Part shown: positions 7,278-15,461 of the stretch, piece by piece
How the letters are laid out: each line of letters begins with the position of its first letter
How positions within the stretch are numbered: position 1 is the first letter of the stretch
From: JBDKGD01 sp964513095
GTDB lineage: Bacteria; Patescibacteriota; Minisyncoccia; UBA6257; 2-01-FULL-56-20
Assembly (NCBI GenBank): GCA_964513095.1
Contig: CAZELH010000004.1
Location: 1-32,885 of the forward strand
Reading direction: 5' to 3'
DNA: 32,885 bases
Translations under genes and position numbers: made by a program
The notes under the pieces: generated by a model
What the model was told of the DNA's origin: nothing
The model's database searches: none
What the model saw: the letters and a program-made list of their open reading frames with translations, nothing else

Positions 7278-8488
7278 ATGCGTTTCAAATATCAAGCAAA
7301 AAATAAAGAAGGGGAGTTGCAGTTAGGCTATGTTGAAGCCGTCAACAAAGAAGCCGCCGCGACAATTTTAACGTCACATAGTCTTTTTATCTTGACGCTT
7401 GAGTCAACCGAAAAGACCCGCTTTACAGATCGTATTGCCAGTTATTTTTCCGGAGTAAGCGCAAAAGAATTAACGATTTTTACTCGCCAGCTTTCAACAT
7501 TGTTGGAGGCTCGCCTCCCGCTCTCTTCGGTATTAAAAACGCTCTATGAGCAAACAACACAGCCTGCTCTGAAGCAGGCGATTGGTCAGGTAAATGACGA
7601 CGTGACCGCTGGCCTTTCCTTTTCACAAGCATTAGAACGTCAAACGGATATTTTTTCCGGATTTTTCGTAAGCATGGTAAAGTCTGCGGAAGTTATTGGA
7701 AATCTAGAAGAGGTTTCTGGTTTTTTGGCGGATTACATGGAAAAAGAATATGTATTGAAAGTAAAGGCACGATCAGCGCTTATTTATCCGTTTATTGTGG
7801 TTGGGTTGTTTACAGTAGTGGCATTCATTATGATCACATTTGTATTCCCACAAATTGGTCCTATTTTTGAACAATCAGGAATCGCGTTGCCATTTTTTAC
7901 CCGATTTCTCATAGATACAGGAGTATTTTTAAGCACGTGGTGGCCGGTAGTGATTATTCTCTTCATTATCGTGATTGTGGTCGCGCTGGACTATTTCCAA
8001 TCAAAAGAAGGGCGTGCGTTGTGGGATGATATCAAGGTAAAGCTCCCCGGACTTTCAAAAGTATATTTGCCACTCACGATGGCACGGCTTTCAAACGTAA
8101 TGGCGATGCTCCTCAAAGGTGGTGTGCCGGTAACGCAGGCGCTTGAAATTGCGGGACAAACCATCAATAACGTGCTCTATCAGGATTTATTCAACGACAT
8201 CTCACAAGAAGTGCGCCAAGGGCGTCCGTTGTCAACCTCCATTTCTGCGTACCCAGACTATTTCCCGCCTCTGATTTCTCAAATGTTGGTAGTTGGTGAA
8301 GCAACCGGACAAATTGATAAAATGTTTGCACGATTGGCAAAATTCTACGAACGGGAAGCAGATAGCACGATTGCCAATATTGTCGATCTCATCCAGCCGG
8401 CACTGATGATTGTTATTGGCTTGTTGGTCGGATTACTCTTTGCTTCAGTCTTGGTACCGCTCTACAAACTCACCTCCACAATTCAATA
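7278..8488 (+). CDS. pilC: Type IV pilus platform protein PilC (3' end in gap)
   Basis: PilC is the polytopic inner-membrane platform on which PilB and PilT act. The visible 403 codons show the start MRFKYQAKNKEGELQLGYVE, two GspF/T2SSF domains (about 60-180 and 260-390) with the LTIFTRQLSTLLEARLPL motif and its repeat LARLSNVMAMLLKGGVP-like half, and three transmembrane segments (about 165-190, 210-235, 370-395). The last readable residues, SVLVPLYKLTSTIQ, are where PilC proteins normally end, so only a few codons are likely lost in the N run. It lies between pilT and the major pilin. Confidence 0.94.
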
Positions 8489-8588
8489 NNNNNNNNNNNN
8501 NNNNNNNNNNNNNNNNNNNNNNNNNNNNNNNNNNNNNNNNNNNNNNNNNNNNNNNNNNNNNNNNNNNNNNNNNNNNNNNNNNNNNNNN
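8489..8588. other. Scaffold gap (100 N)
   Basis: A second run of exactly 100 N, immediately after the last readable pilC codons. The true length is unknown, and a small gene between pilC and the pilin cannot be excluded. Confidence 0.98.
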
Positions 8589-8618
8589 TATACTAGATAC
8601 ACGTGTCGAACACACTTA

Positions 8619-8624
8619 TATAAT
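8619..8624 (+). promoter_or_regulatory. Candidate -10 element (TATAAT) of the major pilin
   Basis: TATAAT lies 14 bases before the pilin ATG, giving a leader of about 7-8 nt. TATACT also occurs at 8589-8594 next to the gap. Confidence 0.45.
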
Positions 8625-8638
8625 TATTTTATTTTTTC

Positions 8639-9100
8639 ATGATTAAACAGTTTTCTCGTCGAGGGTTTACGCTTATCGAAATTCTCATCGTTGTCGCTAT
8701 TATCGGTATTTTGGCTTCGGTTGCATTAGTGGGCTTAAATCCCGTCCAACAGAAGGGTCGCGACGCTCGTCGCATCAGCGATTTACGCCAAATTCAAACT
8801 TCATTGGAGTTATATTTCACCAAAAATGGCGCATATCCAACCGCATCCACGTTTGATGAATTAAAGACGGCTCTTACCAGAGCGGGTATCGGTGTTAATA
8901 ATATTCCTGATGATCCGCGATCACCAGCTCGCGTGTATCAGTACGGAGTAAGTTCTGATGGCTCAACCTATGTACTGGGCGCAACATTGGAAGATGGTTC
9001 GAACCCTGTATTAAATGATTCGCTTGGAAAAGATGGCCAAGTTGATGTAAATGGCATCTCATGTGGTAAAGCAATTTCTGTCTACTGCGTACAGCTTTAG
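8639..9100 (+). CDS. Type IV pilin, probable major subunit
   Basis: The 153-aa prepilin has a short basic leader (MIKQFSRRG) and the canonical PilD site G|FTLIE with Glu at +5, followed by the hydrophobic alpha1-N helix ILIVVAIIGILASVALVGL. The mature globular part begins with the common KGRDARRISDLRQIQTSLELYF segment, and residues further on include NIPDDPRSPARVYQYG, typical of class IVa pilin and pseudopilin folds. Two cysteines near the C-terminus (GISCGKAISVYC) could form the disulfide-bounded D-region. Canonical sequence and position next to pilC and pilD make it the best candidate for the major pilin, though abundance cannot be read from sequence. pilD follows after 18 bases. Confidence 0.92.
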   Translation: MIKQFSRRGFTLIEILIVVAIIGILASVALVGLNPVQQKGRDARRISDLRQIQTSLELYFTKNGAYPTASTFDELKTALTRAGIGVNNIPDDPRSPARVYQYGVSSDGSTYVLGATLEDGSNPVLNDSLGKDGQVDVNGISCGKAISVYCVQL

Positions 9101-9118
9101 TCCGCACATTATAGAATC

Positions 9119-9997
9119 ATGGAATGGATCGCGTTATTTGTATTCGGTGCACTGATCGGCAGTTTCTTAAACGTTATTGCCACGCGGTATAATCCAGACA
9201 AATTTATTCTTTCTGCCTCCGTTATCGGAGGCAGATCGCGTTGTGATGGATGTAATCGCCAGCTCCGATGGTTTGAATTATTTCCGTTCTTTAGTTTTAT
9301 TGTAGGGCGCGGAAGGTGTTTGCGATGCAAAGCCCGCTTAAGCCATCAGTACTGGTTAGTCGAATTGGCGTCGGGATGTATTTTTGCCGGAATTCCATAC
9401 GTCACGCTCGTCAATCAATTTTTCAACTACCCATCACCGCTTTTTTTTGCCACCGCCATAGTCTGGGTGTGTGTATTTGAGTTATTGCTACTGATGACGC
9501 TAGTAGATATTAGACTTCACATCATTCCAGACGAGATAAATATCGTGATCGCTCTGGTGGGAATAGGATTTTCGGCTATTGCGTACAAGGGATATGGAGT
9601 GTGGGGAAGTGGATATGTTCATTCGTTAATTGGCCCGTACGCATTGTTGTTTGGGTGGCAAGAGGGGGTGTTGTTGAATCGACTAGTGGCACTGGTATCG
9701 ATAATTATTTTTTTTGCGGTGTTGTTACTAGCGACAAAAGGACGGGGGATTGGGTTGGGAGATGTAAAGTTGGGAATCGCGATATCGTTTTTATTGGGAT
9801 GGCCTGATGCACTGTTTGTCACAGCGACCGGCTTTGTGATTGGAGGAATATGGGGGGCGGTGGTACTCGCCACGGGTAAAAAATCATGGGCGTCGACAGT
9901 AGCATTTGGTCCATTTTTTGCACTTGCCACACTGATAGTCTTTCTTGCTGGTCGTCAGATTCTTTCCGGATATTTTGGATTATTTGGAATTTTGTAA
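9119..9997 (+). CDS. pilD: Prepilin peptidase/N-methyltransferase PilD
   Basis: PilD is a membrane aspartyl protease that cleaves the prepilin leader after Gly and methylates the new N-terminus. The 292-aa protein has the N-terminal GALIGSFLNVIATR motif, the cytoplasmic domain with two CxxC pairs (CDGC and CLRC) seen in bifunctional enzymes, and about eight transmembrane segments. Both catalytic aspartates are in place: LVDIRLHIIPDE and the GxGD-type GIGLGDVKL. Length is slightly above the usual value because of a loop around YKGYGVWGSGYVHSLIG. All pilin-like proteins of the locus are its likely substrates. Confidence 0.95.
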   Translation: MEWIALFVFGALIGSFLNVIATRYNPDKFILSASVIGGRSRCDGCNRQLRWFELFPFFSFIVGRGRCLRCKARLSHQYWLVELASGCIFAGIPYVTLVNQFFNYPSPLFFATAIVWVCVFELLLLMTLVDIRLHIIPDEINIVIALVGIGFSAIAYKGYGVWGSGYVHSLIGPYALLFGWQEGVLLNRLVALVSIIIFFAVLLLATKGRGIGLGDVKLGIAISFLLGWPDALFVTATGFVIGGIWGAVVLATGKKSWASTVAFGPFFALATLIVFLAGRQILSGYFGLFGIL

Positions 9998-10040
9998 GGG
10001 GTAAATAAAGAGTGAATTAAAGGTTTAATAAAAAATACTG

Positions 10041-10046
10041 TATGAT
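10041..10046 (+). promoter_or_regulatory. -10-like element (TATGAT) of the first minor pilin
   Basis: TATGAT, preceded by TG, ends 7 bases before the ATG at 10054. The spacing matches the other leaderless starts and argues for 10054 over the upstream ATG at 10042, which lies inside the box. Confidence 0.45.
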
Positions 10047-10053
10047 AAAAGTA

Positions 10054-10635
10054 ATGCGTTTTTATACCTCACGCTCTATTTTTCGCCGTCTCGGTTTTAC
10101 GATGGTTGAAATTTTGATTGTGGTAGCAGTAACTGCTACGCTCTCAAGTTTTTTGCTCGTTTATAACAATAACAGTCGTCAACGAATTGTATTGTTTGTC
10201 GAACAAGCAAAAATCGCTCAAATTATTTTAAAGGCAAAATCACTTTCTATATCAACTTACGCAAATAGTGGCATCACATCCTGTGGATACGGGGTGAAAT
10301 TCGATTACGAAAATAGGATGTACAGTATTTTCCGCTACGATTATTCAGATAATTGTGAGAATTTGCGCCGCACAAATCCGGATATTTTTAATGACCCGAG
10401 TGGCGCTCACATTAAACCAGTTGAAGGACTTGCCTTTACCATGCCGACAGGAGTGGTATTTGATACCGGACACAGCGATGCTATTACCTATGTTTTATTT
10501 GTACCACCAGATCCTCGCACGATTGTGCAGTCTGGTGAGAGTATTGGTGGGTCTGGGTCGGTATATCTAAAGAGTGCCGACGGTGGATCGACTGCAACAG
10601 TTTCGGTTGGCGCCGCCGGTCAAGTAAATTACTAA
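10054..10635 (+). CDS. Minor pilin, FimU/GspH-like
   Basis: This is a type IV pilin-like protein of 193 aa from ATG 10054 (197 aa from ATG 10042). The leader ends RRLG and the processing site is G|FTMVE with Glu at +5, followed by the hydrophobic helix ILIVVAVTATLSSFLLVY. The mature part has NSRQRIVLFVEQAKIAQIILKAKS, the pattern of GspH/FimU pseudopilins in which the helix is followed by a beta-rich domain, and it ends with STATVSVGAAGQVNY. It heads a group of three consecutive minor pilins, consistent with the H/FimU position in the tip-initiation complex. Start 10054 is preferred because of the -10 box. Confidence 0.85.
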   Translation: MRFYTSRSIFRRLGFTMVEILIVVAVTATLSSFLLVYNNNSRQRIVLFVEQAKIAQIILKAKSLSISTYANSGITSCGYGVKFDYENRMYSIFRYDYSDNCENLRRTNPDIFNDPSGAHIKPVEGLAFTMPTGVVFDTGHSDAITYVLFVPPDPRTIVQSGESIGGSGSVYLKSADGGSTATVSVGAAGQVNY

Positions 10636-10707
10636 AGAAAAAATTCAAGATTTGGGTTATTAGGTTTTAGTAAATACTGTATGATAGATAGTATAGGTAT
10701 ACACGAT

Positions 10708-11286
10708 ATGTTTTTTTCTCCTCAACCTAAAACCATAAATCGAAAACCGTATTCTTCAGGCCAAGTCTTGATTGAAGTATTAATTGCCACCAGCGTGTTA
10801 ACGGTTGGATTTTTAGGAATCATTACATTGCTAAACCGATCATTAAGTTTAAACAGAATTGTGTCCGATAATTTTACCGCGAACTATCTTGCAGCAGAGG
10901 GGATTGAGGTAGTGAAAAATCTTGTTGATACGAATATATTTTCAGGCCAAGCATGGAATAATGGAGTAATTGATGGATGTTACGAGGTAACATATGAATC
11001 GACGGCACTGCCAACGCCATTGGGAAGTGGAAGTGATTGTGAACAGTCTACCGATTTTAGATTGTTTCAAACTGCTCGACCATTAGTTAATGACGATGCG
11101 ACAAAATTATTTGTCTACAAAGGTATCGCGGGAAACGAGGCGGGTTCTTTTCGAAGAATAATACGAATAGAAACGAAACCCGGCAACAATGAAATTCAAG
11201 TAAACTCGATTGTTCGCTGGTATACGCGTGGTTCAGGGGTATATACGATAAACGTAGAAGATCATTTTTATAATTGGCGAACATGA
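10708..11286 (+). CDS. Minor pilin, PilV/GspI-like
   Basis: This is a pilin-like protein with cleavage site SSG|QVLIEVLIATSV (Gln at +1, Glu at +5), then a helix to FLGIITLLNRSL. The region NFTANYLAAEGIEVVKNLVDTN is the PilV-type signature (YLAAEGIE). I prefer ATG 10708 (192 aa). The longer start at 10681 reads through sequence resembling a -10 region (TATAGG at 10692-10697, 10 bases before 10708). The leader MFFSPQPKTINRKPYSSG is unusually long and is encoded by A-rich CCTAAAACC sequence like that in the spacers, so an intergenic repeat seems to have become coding. It overlaps the next gene by 4 bases (ATGA). Confidence 0.82.
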   Translation: MFFSPQPKTINRKPYSSGQVLIEVLIATSVLTVGFLGIITLLNRSLSLNRIVSDNFTANYLAAEGIEVVKNLVDTNIFSGQAWNNGVIDGCYEVTYESTALPTPLGSGSDCEQSTDFRLFQTARPLVNDDATKLFVYKGIAGNEAGSFRRIIRIETKPGNNEIQVNSIVRWYTRGSGVYTINVEDHFYNWRT

Positions 11287-11837
11287 TGAAGAAATTACTA
11301 AAGTATAAAATCTATTCAGGATTTTCCGCGCGTTCAGGTTTTACGCTCATTGAATTTTTGGTCGCATTCGGGTTATTCGCCGTTATTATGAGTGTGGCGG
11401 TGGGGGGATTTGTGCGCGCCCTTCGTGTCCAACGTCAATTGGTGGCGTTGGCAGCTGCTAATAGCAATGTTTCGCTGGCAATGGAACAGATGGCTCGCGA
11501 AATGCGTGTCGGGCGTAATTTTGCATGCGAAGATGCAGTGTGTAGTTCGCTATCTTTTAAAACGCCATCCGGTCGCGACATTGTATATCGATTAGATAAT
11601 GACTCAAAGACAATTCAGCGAGCATGCGCAAACTGTCAGGAAACAACTGGATTTGAAAAAATCACCGGAGACAACGTATCGATAGCGTATCTGTTGTTTC
11701 GATTACAGGGAAATACCCCACAAGATGGCATTGCCACGCGGGTAACAATTGCGGTGGGCTTGAGTCCGAAAGAAGTGGGCATTGAAACAAATGTAGTGCG
11801 GGTACAAACAACAGTTTCTGCTCGTAATTCCGATTAG
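11283..11837 (+). CDS. Minor pilin, PilW/GspJ-like
   Basis: The 184-aa pilin-like protein begins MMKKLLKYKIYSG and has the site RSG|FTLIEFLVAFGLFAV with Glu at +5. The following SVAVGGFVRALRVQRQLVALAAANSNVSLAMEQMAREMR is characteristic of PilW/GspJ minor pilins. The ATG overlaps the stop of the preceding gene (ATGA at 11283-11286), supporting coupled translation. An upstream TTG at 11274 is less likely. A CANC pair and a nearby CEDAVC pair suggest disulfides. It is the third of three consecutive minor pilins. Confidence 0.88.
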   Translation: MMKKLLKYKIYSGFSARSGFTLIEFLVAFGLFAVIMSVAVGGFVRALRVQRQLVALAAANSNVSLAMEQMAREMRVGRNFACEDAVCSSLSFKTPSGRDIVYRLDNDSKTIQRACANCQETTGFEKITGDNVSIAYLLFRLQGNTPQDGIATRVTIAVGLSPKEVGIETNVVRVQTTVSARNSD

Positions 11838-11850
11838 TATTTTAGAATGA

Positions 11851-11871
11851 GCCACTAGGGTATAGGGTTTA
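11851..11871 (-). repeat. Dispersed intergenic repeat, CCCTAAACCCTA type, copy 3 (inverted)
   Basis: The reverse complement reads TAAACCCTATACCCTAGTGGC: the same two heptamers as copies 1 and 2 in swapped order, then the same AGTGGC end. It lies 13 bases after the PilW-like stop in the 11838-12063 spacer. Confidence 0.65.
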
Positions 11872-11930
11872 GTTACTAAGAAATACCGATTGAGTATTGG
11901 AGGATTGCGAATTAAAAATTCCTTCTGTCG

Positions 11931-11968
11931 TTCCCGCGCAGCCTGCCTGCCGGTAAACAGGGCGGGAA
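11931..11968. repeat. REP-like palindrome with TTCCCGC...GCGGGAA stem
   Basis: TTCCCGC and GCGGGAA arms enclose a GC-rich centre that itself pairs (CCTG...CAGG). A partial ATTCCCGC element near 5879 and a CTGCCT/AGGCAG hairpin at 18591-18608 look related. There is no U-tract, so it is a poor intrinsic terminator. Confidence 0.65.
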
Positions 11969-12049
11969 TATTTATATTTGTATAAACGATTCACGCTTTG
12001 TGTTTCGCGATTTGCGTTATCCCCACCACAAAATAAAAAACAAATACTG

Positions 12050-12055
12050 TATACT
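12050..12055 (+). promoter_or_regulatory. -10 element (TATACT) of the gene at 12064
   Basis: TATACT, preceded by TG, ends 8 bases before the ATG. It would give a leaderless mRNA that could also carry the two giant surface-protein genes downstream. Confidence 0.6.
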
Positions 12056-12063
12056 AATAAGTA

Positions 12064-12540
12064 ATGGATAAAAAGCGAATAGCTATTATTATTTTTTCCG
12101 TCGTGTTGGTAGCGGTGCTTGGTGTGTACGCGTGGCAACGCGGACGGAATGGATATCAAACACCGTATCACGTAACGGATGTGAGCGCATTTTCTCTTCC
12201 AGCTGAGTTTCCACAAGGACTGCCAGTGCCAGCTGGTTCAAAGCTGGTGCGAAACTTCACCGCATCAGATGCGAGTGGAGAGTTAATACAGTCTGTACAG
12301 GTATATAATGCGCCACTGACCCCAACACAAGTGTTTGGGCTTTTTCAAACATTCTTTTTTGCAAATAAAATGGTATGGATGATCGATAAACAACTGACCG
12401 ACGTCAATCCGCTTTCGCCCAAAAGTATATTTGCCACGGGTCCTCGCGGGAAATTAGTAGTAGATATTTCGCCTTTAGATCAAAATAGTCGATCCTCGAC
12501 GCTTGAACTCCGATTTATTCCAATTAAAAAAAATCAGTAA
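12064..12540 (+). CDS. Small membrane-anchored protein of the pilus locus, unknown
   Basis: The 158-aa protein has an N-terminal signal anchor (MDKKRIAIIIFSVVLVAVLGVYAW) and an extracytoplasmic domain of about 130 residues with alternating beta-like pattern, including FPQGLPVPAGSKLVRNFTA and LIQSVQVYNAPLTPTQVF, ending FIPIKKNQ. It has no cysteines and no pilin cleavage site. I do not recognise the family. It stands between the PilW-like pilin and the 968-aa surface protein (11-base spacing), so it may be an assembly factor or anchor for the giant proteins. It opens a new transcription unit with its own -10 box. Confidence 0.85.
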   Translation: MDKKRIAIIIFSVVLVAVLGVYAWQRGRNGYQTPYHVTDVSAFSLPAEFPQGLPVPAGSKLVRNFTASDASGELIQSVQVYNAPLTPTQVFGLFQTFFFANKMVWMIDKQLTDVNPLSPKSIFATGPRGKLVVDISPLDQNSRSSTLELRFIPIKKNQ

Positions 12541-12551
12541 TGTAAAAAGGT

Positions 12552-15458
12552 ATGACACAGAAAAGAAAAAATAAAAAAGAAATTAATGTAGTGCGTGATG
12601 CTATTTCTCTAAAAGGAATAGCGGGGCATGTATTGTTTGGGTTGGCGTTTTTGGCGATATCATTCGTAGTTTTAACCGCAACGTATGACAGCGTTGCGCA
12701 ATATCTCAATGGAGGAAATCAGTATTCTTCTGTTTCAACAAGCGGAACGGTAGTAAAAAGAGCGATGGCGCTTATATCCGATTTGCCTATCGTTGACCCT
12801 GGGGATATTGACACATACGACGATCCACCATGCACAACAAATTGTGATCCAACAACGAACTACAAGCACGTAAATATATATCTTGCCGGCTCAGTTGGTT
12901 CTTCGTGTCTGACATCTGGTTGTGGCGGGGTTGCGGGAGATAGCGGATCGCTCGCGGTAAATCTTTCACAATCAAGCAACGCAACAGTGATCGTTGGAAA
13001 TTCATGGAATGGAAAATTTAGATTTGATAGCGCACAAATTATTGATTGTGGCGGAGTCTCTCCGTGTTGGCTTTCGGCAAGTCCGTCAAATGTATCAGGA
13101 ATTATTAAAGGACCAAAAACAGGGAACCCAACAACGGGAAGTGTTTCGTTGAGTCGAGTAGGTAGTCCAACGTCATGCGCTGGCGGTACCTGTACGGCAA
13201 AAGTACGAGTTTCGGGAAGCATTCAAGACAATTGGCGCGGGCATTTTAAGTGGAGTTGTGGAGGTGGGGATAATCCAGTAGGAGCATGTCCTAACGCGTC
13301 AACAAATGGGCCAATTCAATCCGAATATCGCACAATTACCGTTTCATACACGCCACCACAAGCACCACCGCCAGCTACTCCATTGTCATGCCGAGCCACA
13401 AGCGCTGGTCCGTTTTACATAAATCAAGACATTCAATTTTCGGTTGATGGGGGCAATCAGGCAAGTAGCTATCATTGGGATTCCCCCGGAGGTACTCCTG
13501 CATCAGGAGATGCAACATTTGTTGCGGGGTGGCACGCGTCTTACACAACAACAGGATCAAAGACAATCACTGTTTCTCAAGCAGGTGTTTCTAATTGTGT
13601 AATAACTATTTCAGTTACAAGCCAAGTGAATCCAGATTTTACGCTTTCGATAGCACCGACGAGTCCCGCAATTTCCCAAGGGCAATCTATTAATTACACG
13701 ATAACAGCCACGGCGGGTAGTGGATTTAATCAAAACATCTCATTTGCTCCGCCACAATTGCCCGCAGGTGCTGATTTAGTTAATACATCAGGTCAATCAA
13801 TTACGGCACCACCAACCATCATTGGTGGAAATGGAACGTCTCAATTCACAATGAGAACAACAGGGTGCGGAGTTGCTCCGGGTTCATACGCCATTTCATT
13901 TAGCGGAACAGGTGGTTCACAACAACATGCAGTAACATCAAATCTAACCGTTGCGCAAGCAGCGAATTGCGCCCCACCACCATCATCAGCTGGGTATAAT
14001 TGTACGCCAAGTGGATGTCAGTACGTCACATCGGGTGCTACATATACCGGAGCAAACGCGCAGGCAACCTGTCAGTCAGCATGTACTCACAAGGGATGCA
14101 GTAATAACGCCTGTACTCCAATCGCTGGGTCAGGAACTGATAGTTGCACGGCAAATAGTCAATGCCAAACCGCCGCATTTTCTTGCTCGGTAGCGTGGAA
14201 TGATCAGCCGGTCAATACGAATGGTGAAACCTATGGTACCGCATCTCTTACTATTAATAATTTAGCAGCTGGAAAAACATGTAATTTTACCTGCAGTCCA
14301 TTGGCTGGATGTTCCGCAACGCCAATCACCGTCTCTGGTGCTCGTAGCTACGGGCCATTTAAACAAGGCGACACGCTTTCATTTGCCTGTGGTACTGCAA
14401 GCGGTGGGACGCAGACATGTGGAACGCATCCCGCATTTTCTGCTCCAGTACAAACATGCTCTGCGCCAAATACAACTCCTTATTTCACATGTCAAAATAA
14501 TGCCTGCGCTCGGGTTGATGCGTGTGGATTGAGTGGTGGAGGATGTAATAGTGGAAATGTTGGATCATGTTGTGGATCTTCCTGTGGAAATAATACGTTA
14601 TCATGCAGTATGAGCGTGCAGCCAAATACCACCAATCCATCGGTAGGAACCGTTGGGTACACAGTTGCAAATTCAACTGCTGATACTCGGTGTACATTTT
14701 CGTGCAGTAGCAACAACCCAGCAAGCCCACTGTGTAGCGCAAGTGTCACTCCGGGATCGGGCGCATCATTGACGGGGACATATGATTACTCTGGAATAAC
14801 GACACAGCGAACACTCTCATTGAAATGTCAAAAGGGAACGGCAACCGCGGTGAATTGTAGTGGCGCAACGACAATCGGTGCGGGAAGTGCCCCAAGTTGC
14901 ACTCCGTCAAAAGTGCTAGTGAGCTTAAATGAATATGTGGATGTGACAGGAAGCGGTGGAAGCGGATCTTTGTATAATTGGAGTACAAATCTAGATGCGC
15001 AACCATCTGCTGCGACCGGATTTTCTGTATTCCATACAAAATTCACAACCGCCGGCACAAAAACAATTTCAGTACAAAGCACCGGCAATGGATTAGCGGG
15101 AACGTGTAGTGTAACCGTTTCAAATTCACAACCAACCTGTGTTATTACAGACATCACCCCTGATCCAATTATCGCAGGGCCAAGCGCTACGGCATACGTA
15201 AGTTGGACAAGCTCGAATGCAACGGAATGTACCGCAACGCAAGGTCCATGGTATGGCCCGAGCTTGCCACCGGTTGGAACACAGCAATCGAATATTATTT
15301 CTTCAGCACAATACACCGCAACAACATTTGGCATGAAATGTAAAAATGCCGCATACACTGCAGGGGGACCAGAATGCACAAGGGTTTTGCAAATCAGATC
15401 GGGAACTCCGTCGGGGGTTACCACAAATCTCGCCGCATCCTGTGTCGCCGCACCATAA
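12552..15458 (+). CDS. Giant Cys-rich PKD-type surface protein, candidate pilus tip adhesin A
   Basis: The 968-aa protein has a basic cytoplasmic N-terminus (MTQKRKNKKEINVVRD), one transmembrane segment at about residues 24-46, and a long Ser/Thr/Gly-rich extracytoplasmic part with about fifty cysteines. Two Cys-bracketed PKD/Ig-like modules start at residues 280 and 783 with the pattern YxW...G(T/S)KTI(T/S)V...C. Between them are two copies of a module with (N/T)FTC or TFSC followed by CSA (roughly 540-620 and 675-760) and Cys-rich linkers such as DACGLSGGGCNSG. There is no pilin site, PilY1 propeller or VWA domain. It is encoded between PilW- and PilX-like minor pilins, where proteobacterial clusters carry PilY1. 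I infer a host-contact or tip protein. It is 3 bases from the next gene, so the two are co-translated. Confidence 0.85.
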   Translation: MTQKRKNKKEINVVRDAISLKGIAGHVLFGLAFLAISFVVLTATYDSVAQYLNGGNQYSSVSTSGTVVKRAMALISDLPIVDPGDIDTYDDPPCTTNCDPTTNYKHVNIYLAGSVGSSCLTSGCGGVAGDSGSLAVNLSQSSNATVIVGNSWNGKFRFDSAQIIDCGGVSPCWLSASPSNVSGIIKGPKTGNPTTGSVSLSRVGSPTSCAGGTCTAKVRVSGSIQDNWRGHFKWSCGGGDNPVGACPNASTNGPIQSEYRTITVSYTPPQAPPPATPLSCRATSAGPFYINQDIQFSVDGGNQASSYHWDSPGGTPASGDATFVAGWHASYTTTGSKTITVSQAGVSNCVITISVTSQVNPDFTLSIAPTSPAISQGQSINYTITATAGSGFNQNISFAPPQLPAGADLVNTSGQSITAPPTIIGGNGTSQFTMRTTGCGVAPGSYAISFSGTGGSQQHAVTSNLTVAQAANCAPPPSSAGYNCTPSGCQYVTSGATYTGANAQATCQSACTHKGCSNNACTPIAGSGTDSCTANSQCQTAAFSCSVAWNDQPVNTNGETYGTASLTINNLAAGKTCNFTCSPLAGCSATPITVSGARSYGPFKQGDTLSFACGTASGGTQTCGTHPAFSAPVQTCSAPNTTPYFTCQNNACARVDACGLSGGGCNSGNVGSCCGSSCGNNTLSCSMSVQPNTTNPSVGTVGYTVANSTADTRCTFSCSSNNPASPLCSASVTPGSGASLTGTYDYSGITTQRTLSLKCQKGTATAVNCSGATTIGAGSAPSCTPSKVLVSLNEYVDVTGSGGSGSLYNWSTNLDAQPSAATGFSVFHTKFTTAGTKTISVQSTGNGLAGTCSVTVSNSQPTCVITDITPDPIIAGPSATAYVSWTSSNATECTATQGPWYGPSLPPVGTQQSNIISSAQYTATTFGMKCKNAAYTAGGPECTRVLQIRSGTPSGVTTNLAASCVAAP

Positions 15459-15461
15459 TTT

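Noticed and set aside
11931..11968. Small RNA or riboswitch in the 11838-12063 spacer
   Set aside because: The only structure is a REP-like palindrome with related fragments elsewhere; no known riboswitch motif or promoter precedes it.
14828..15424. A 198-codon minus-strand frame inside the 968-aa gene
   Set aside because: It is antisense to a gene with continuous domain structure and has no promoter or ribosome site; long shadow frames are expected opposite this codon composition.
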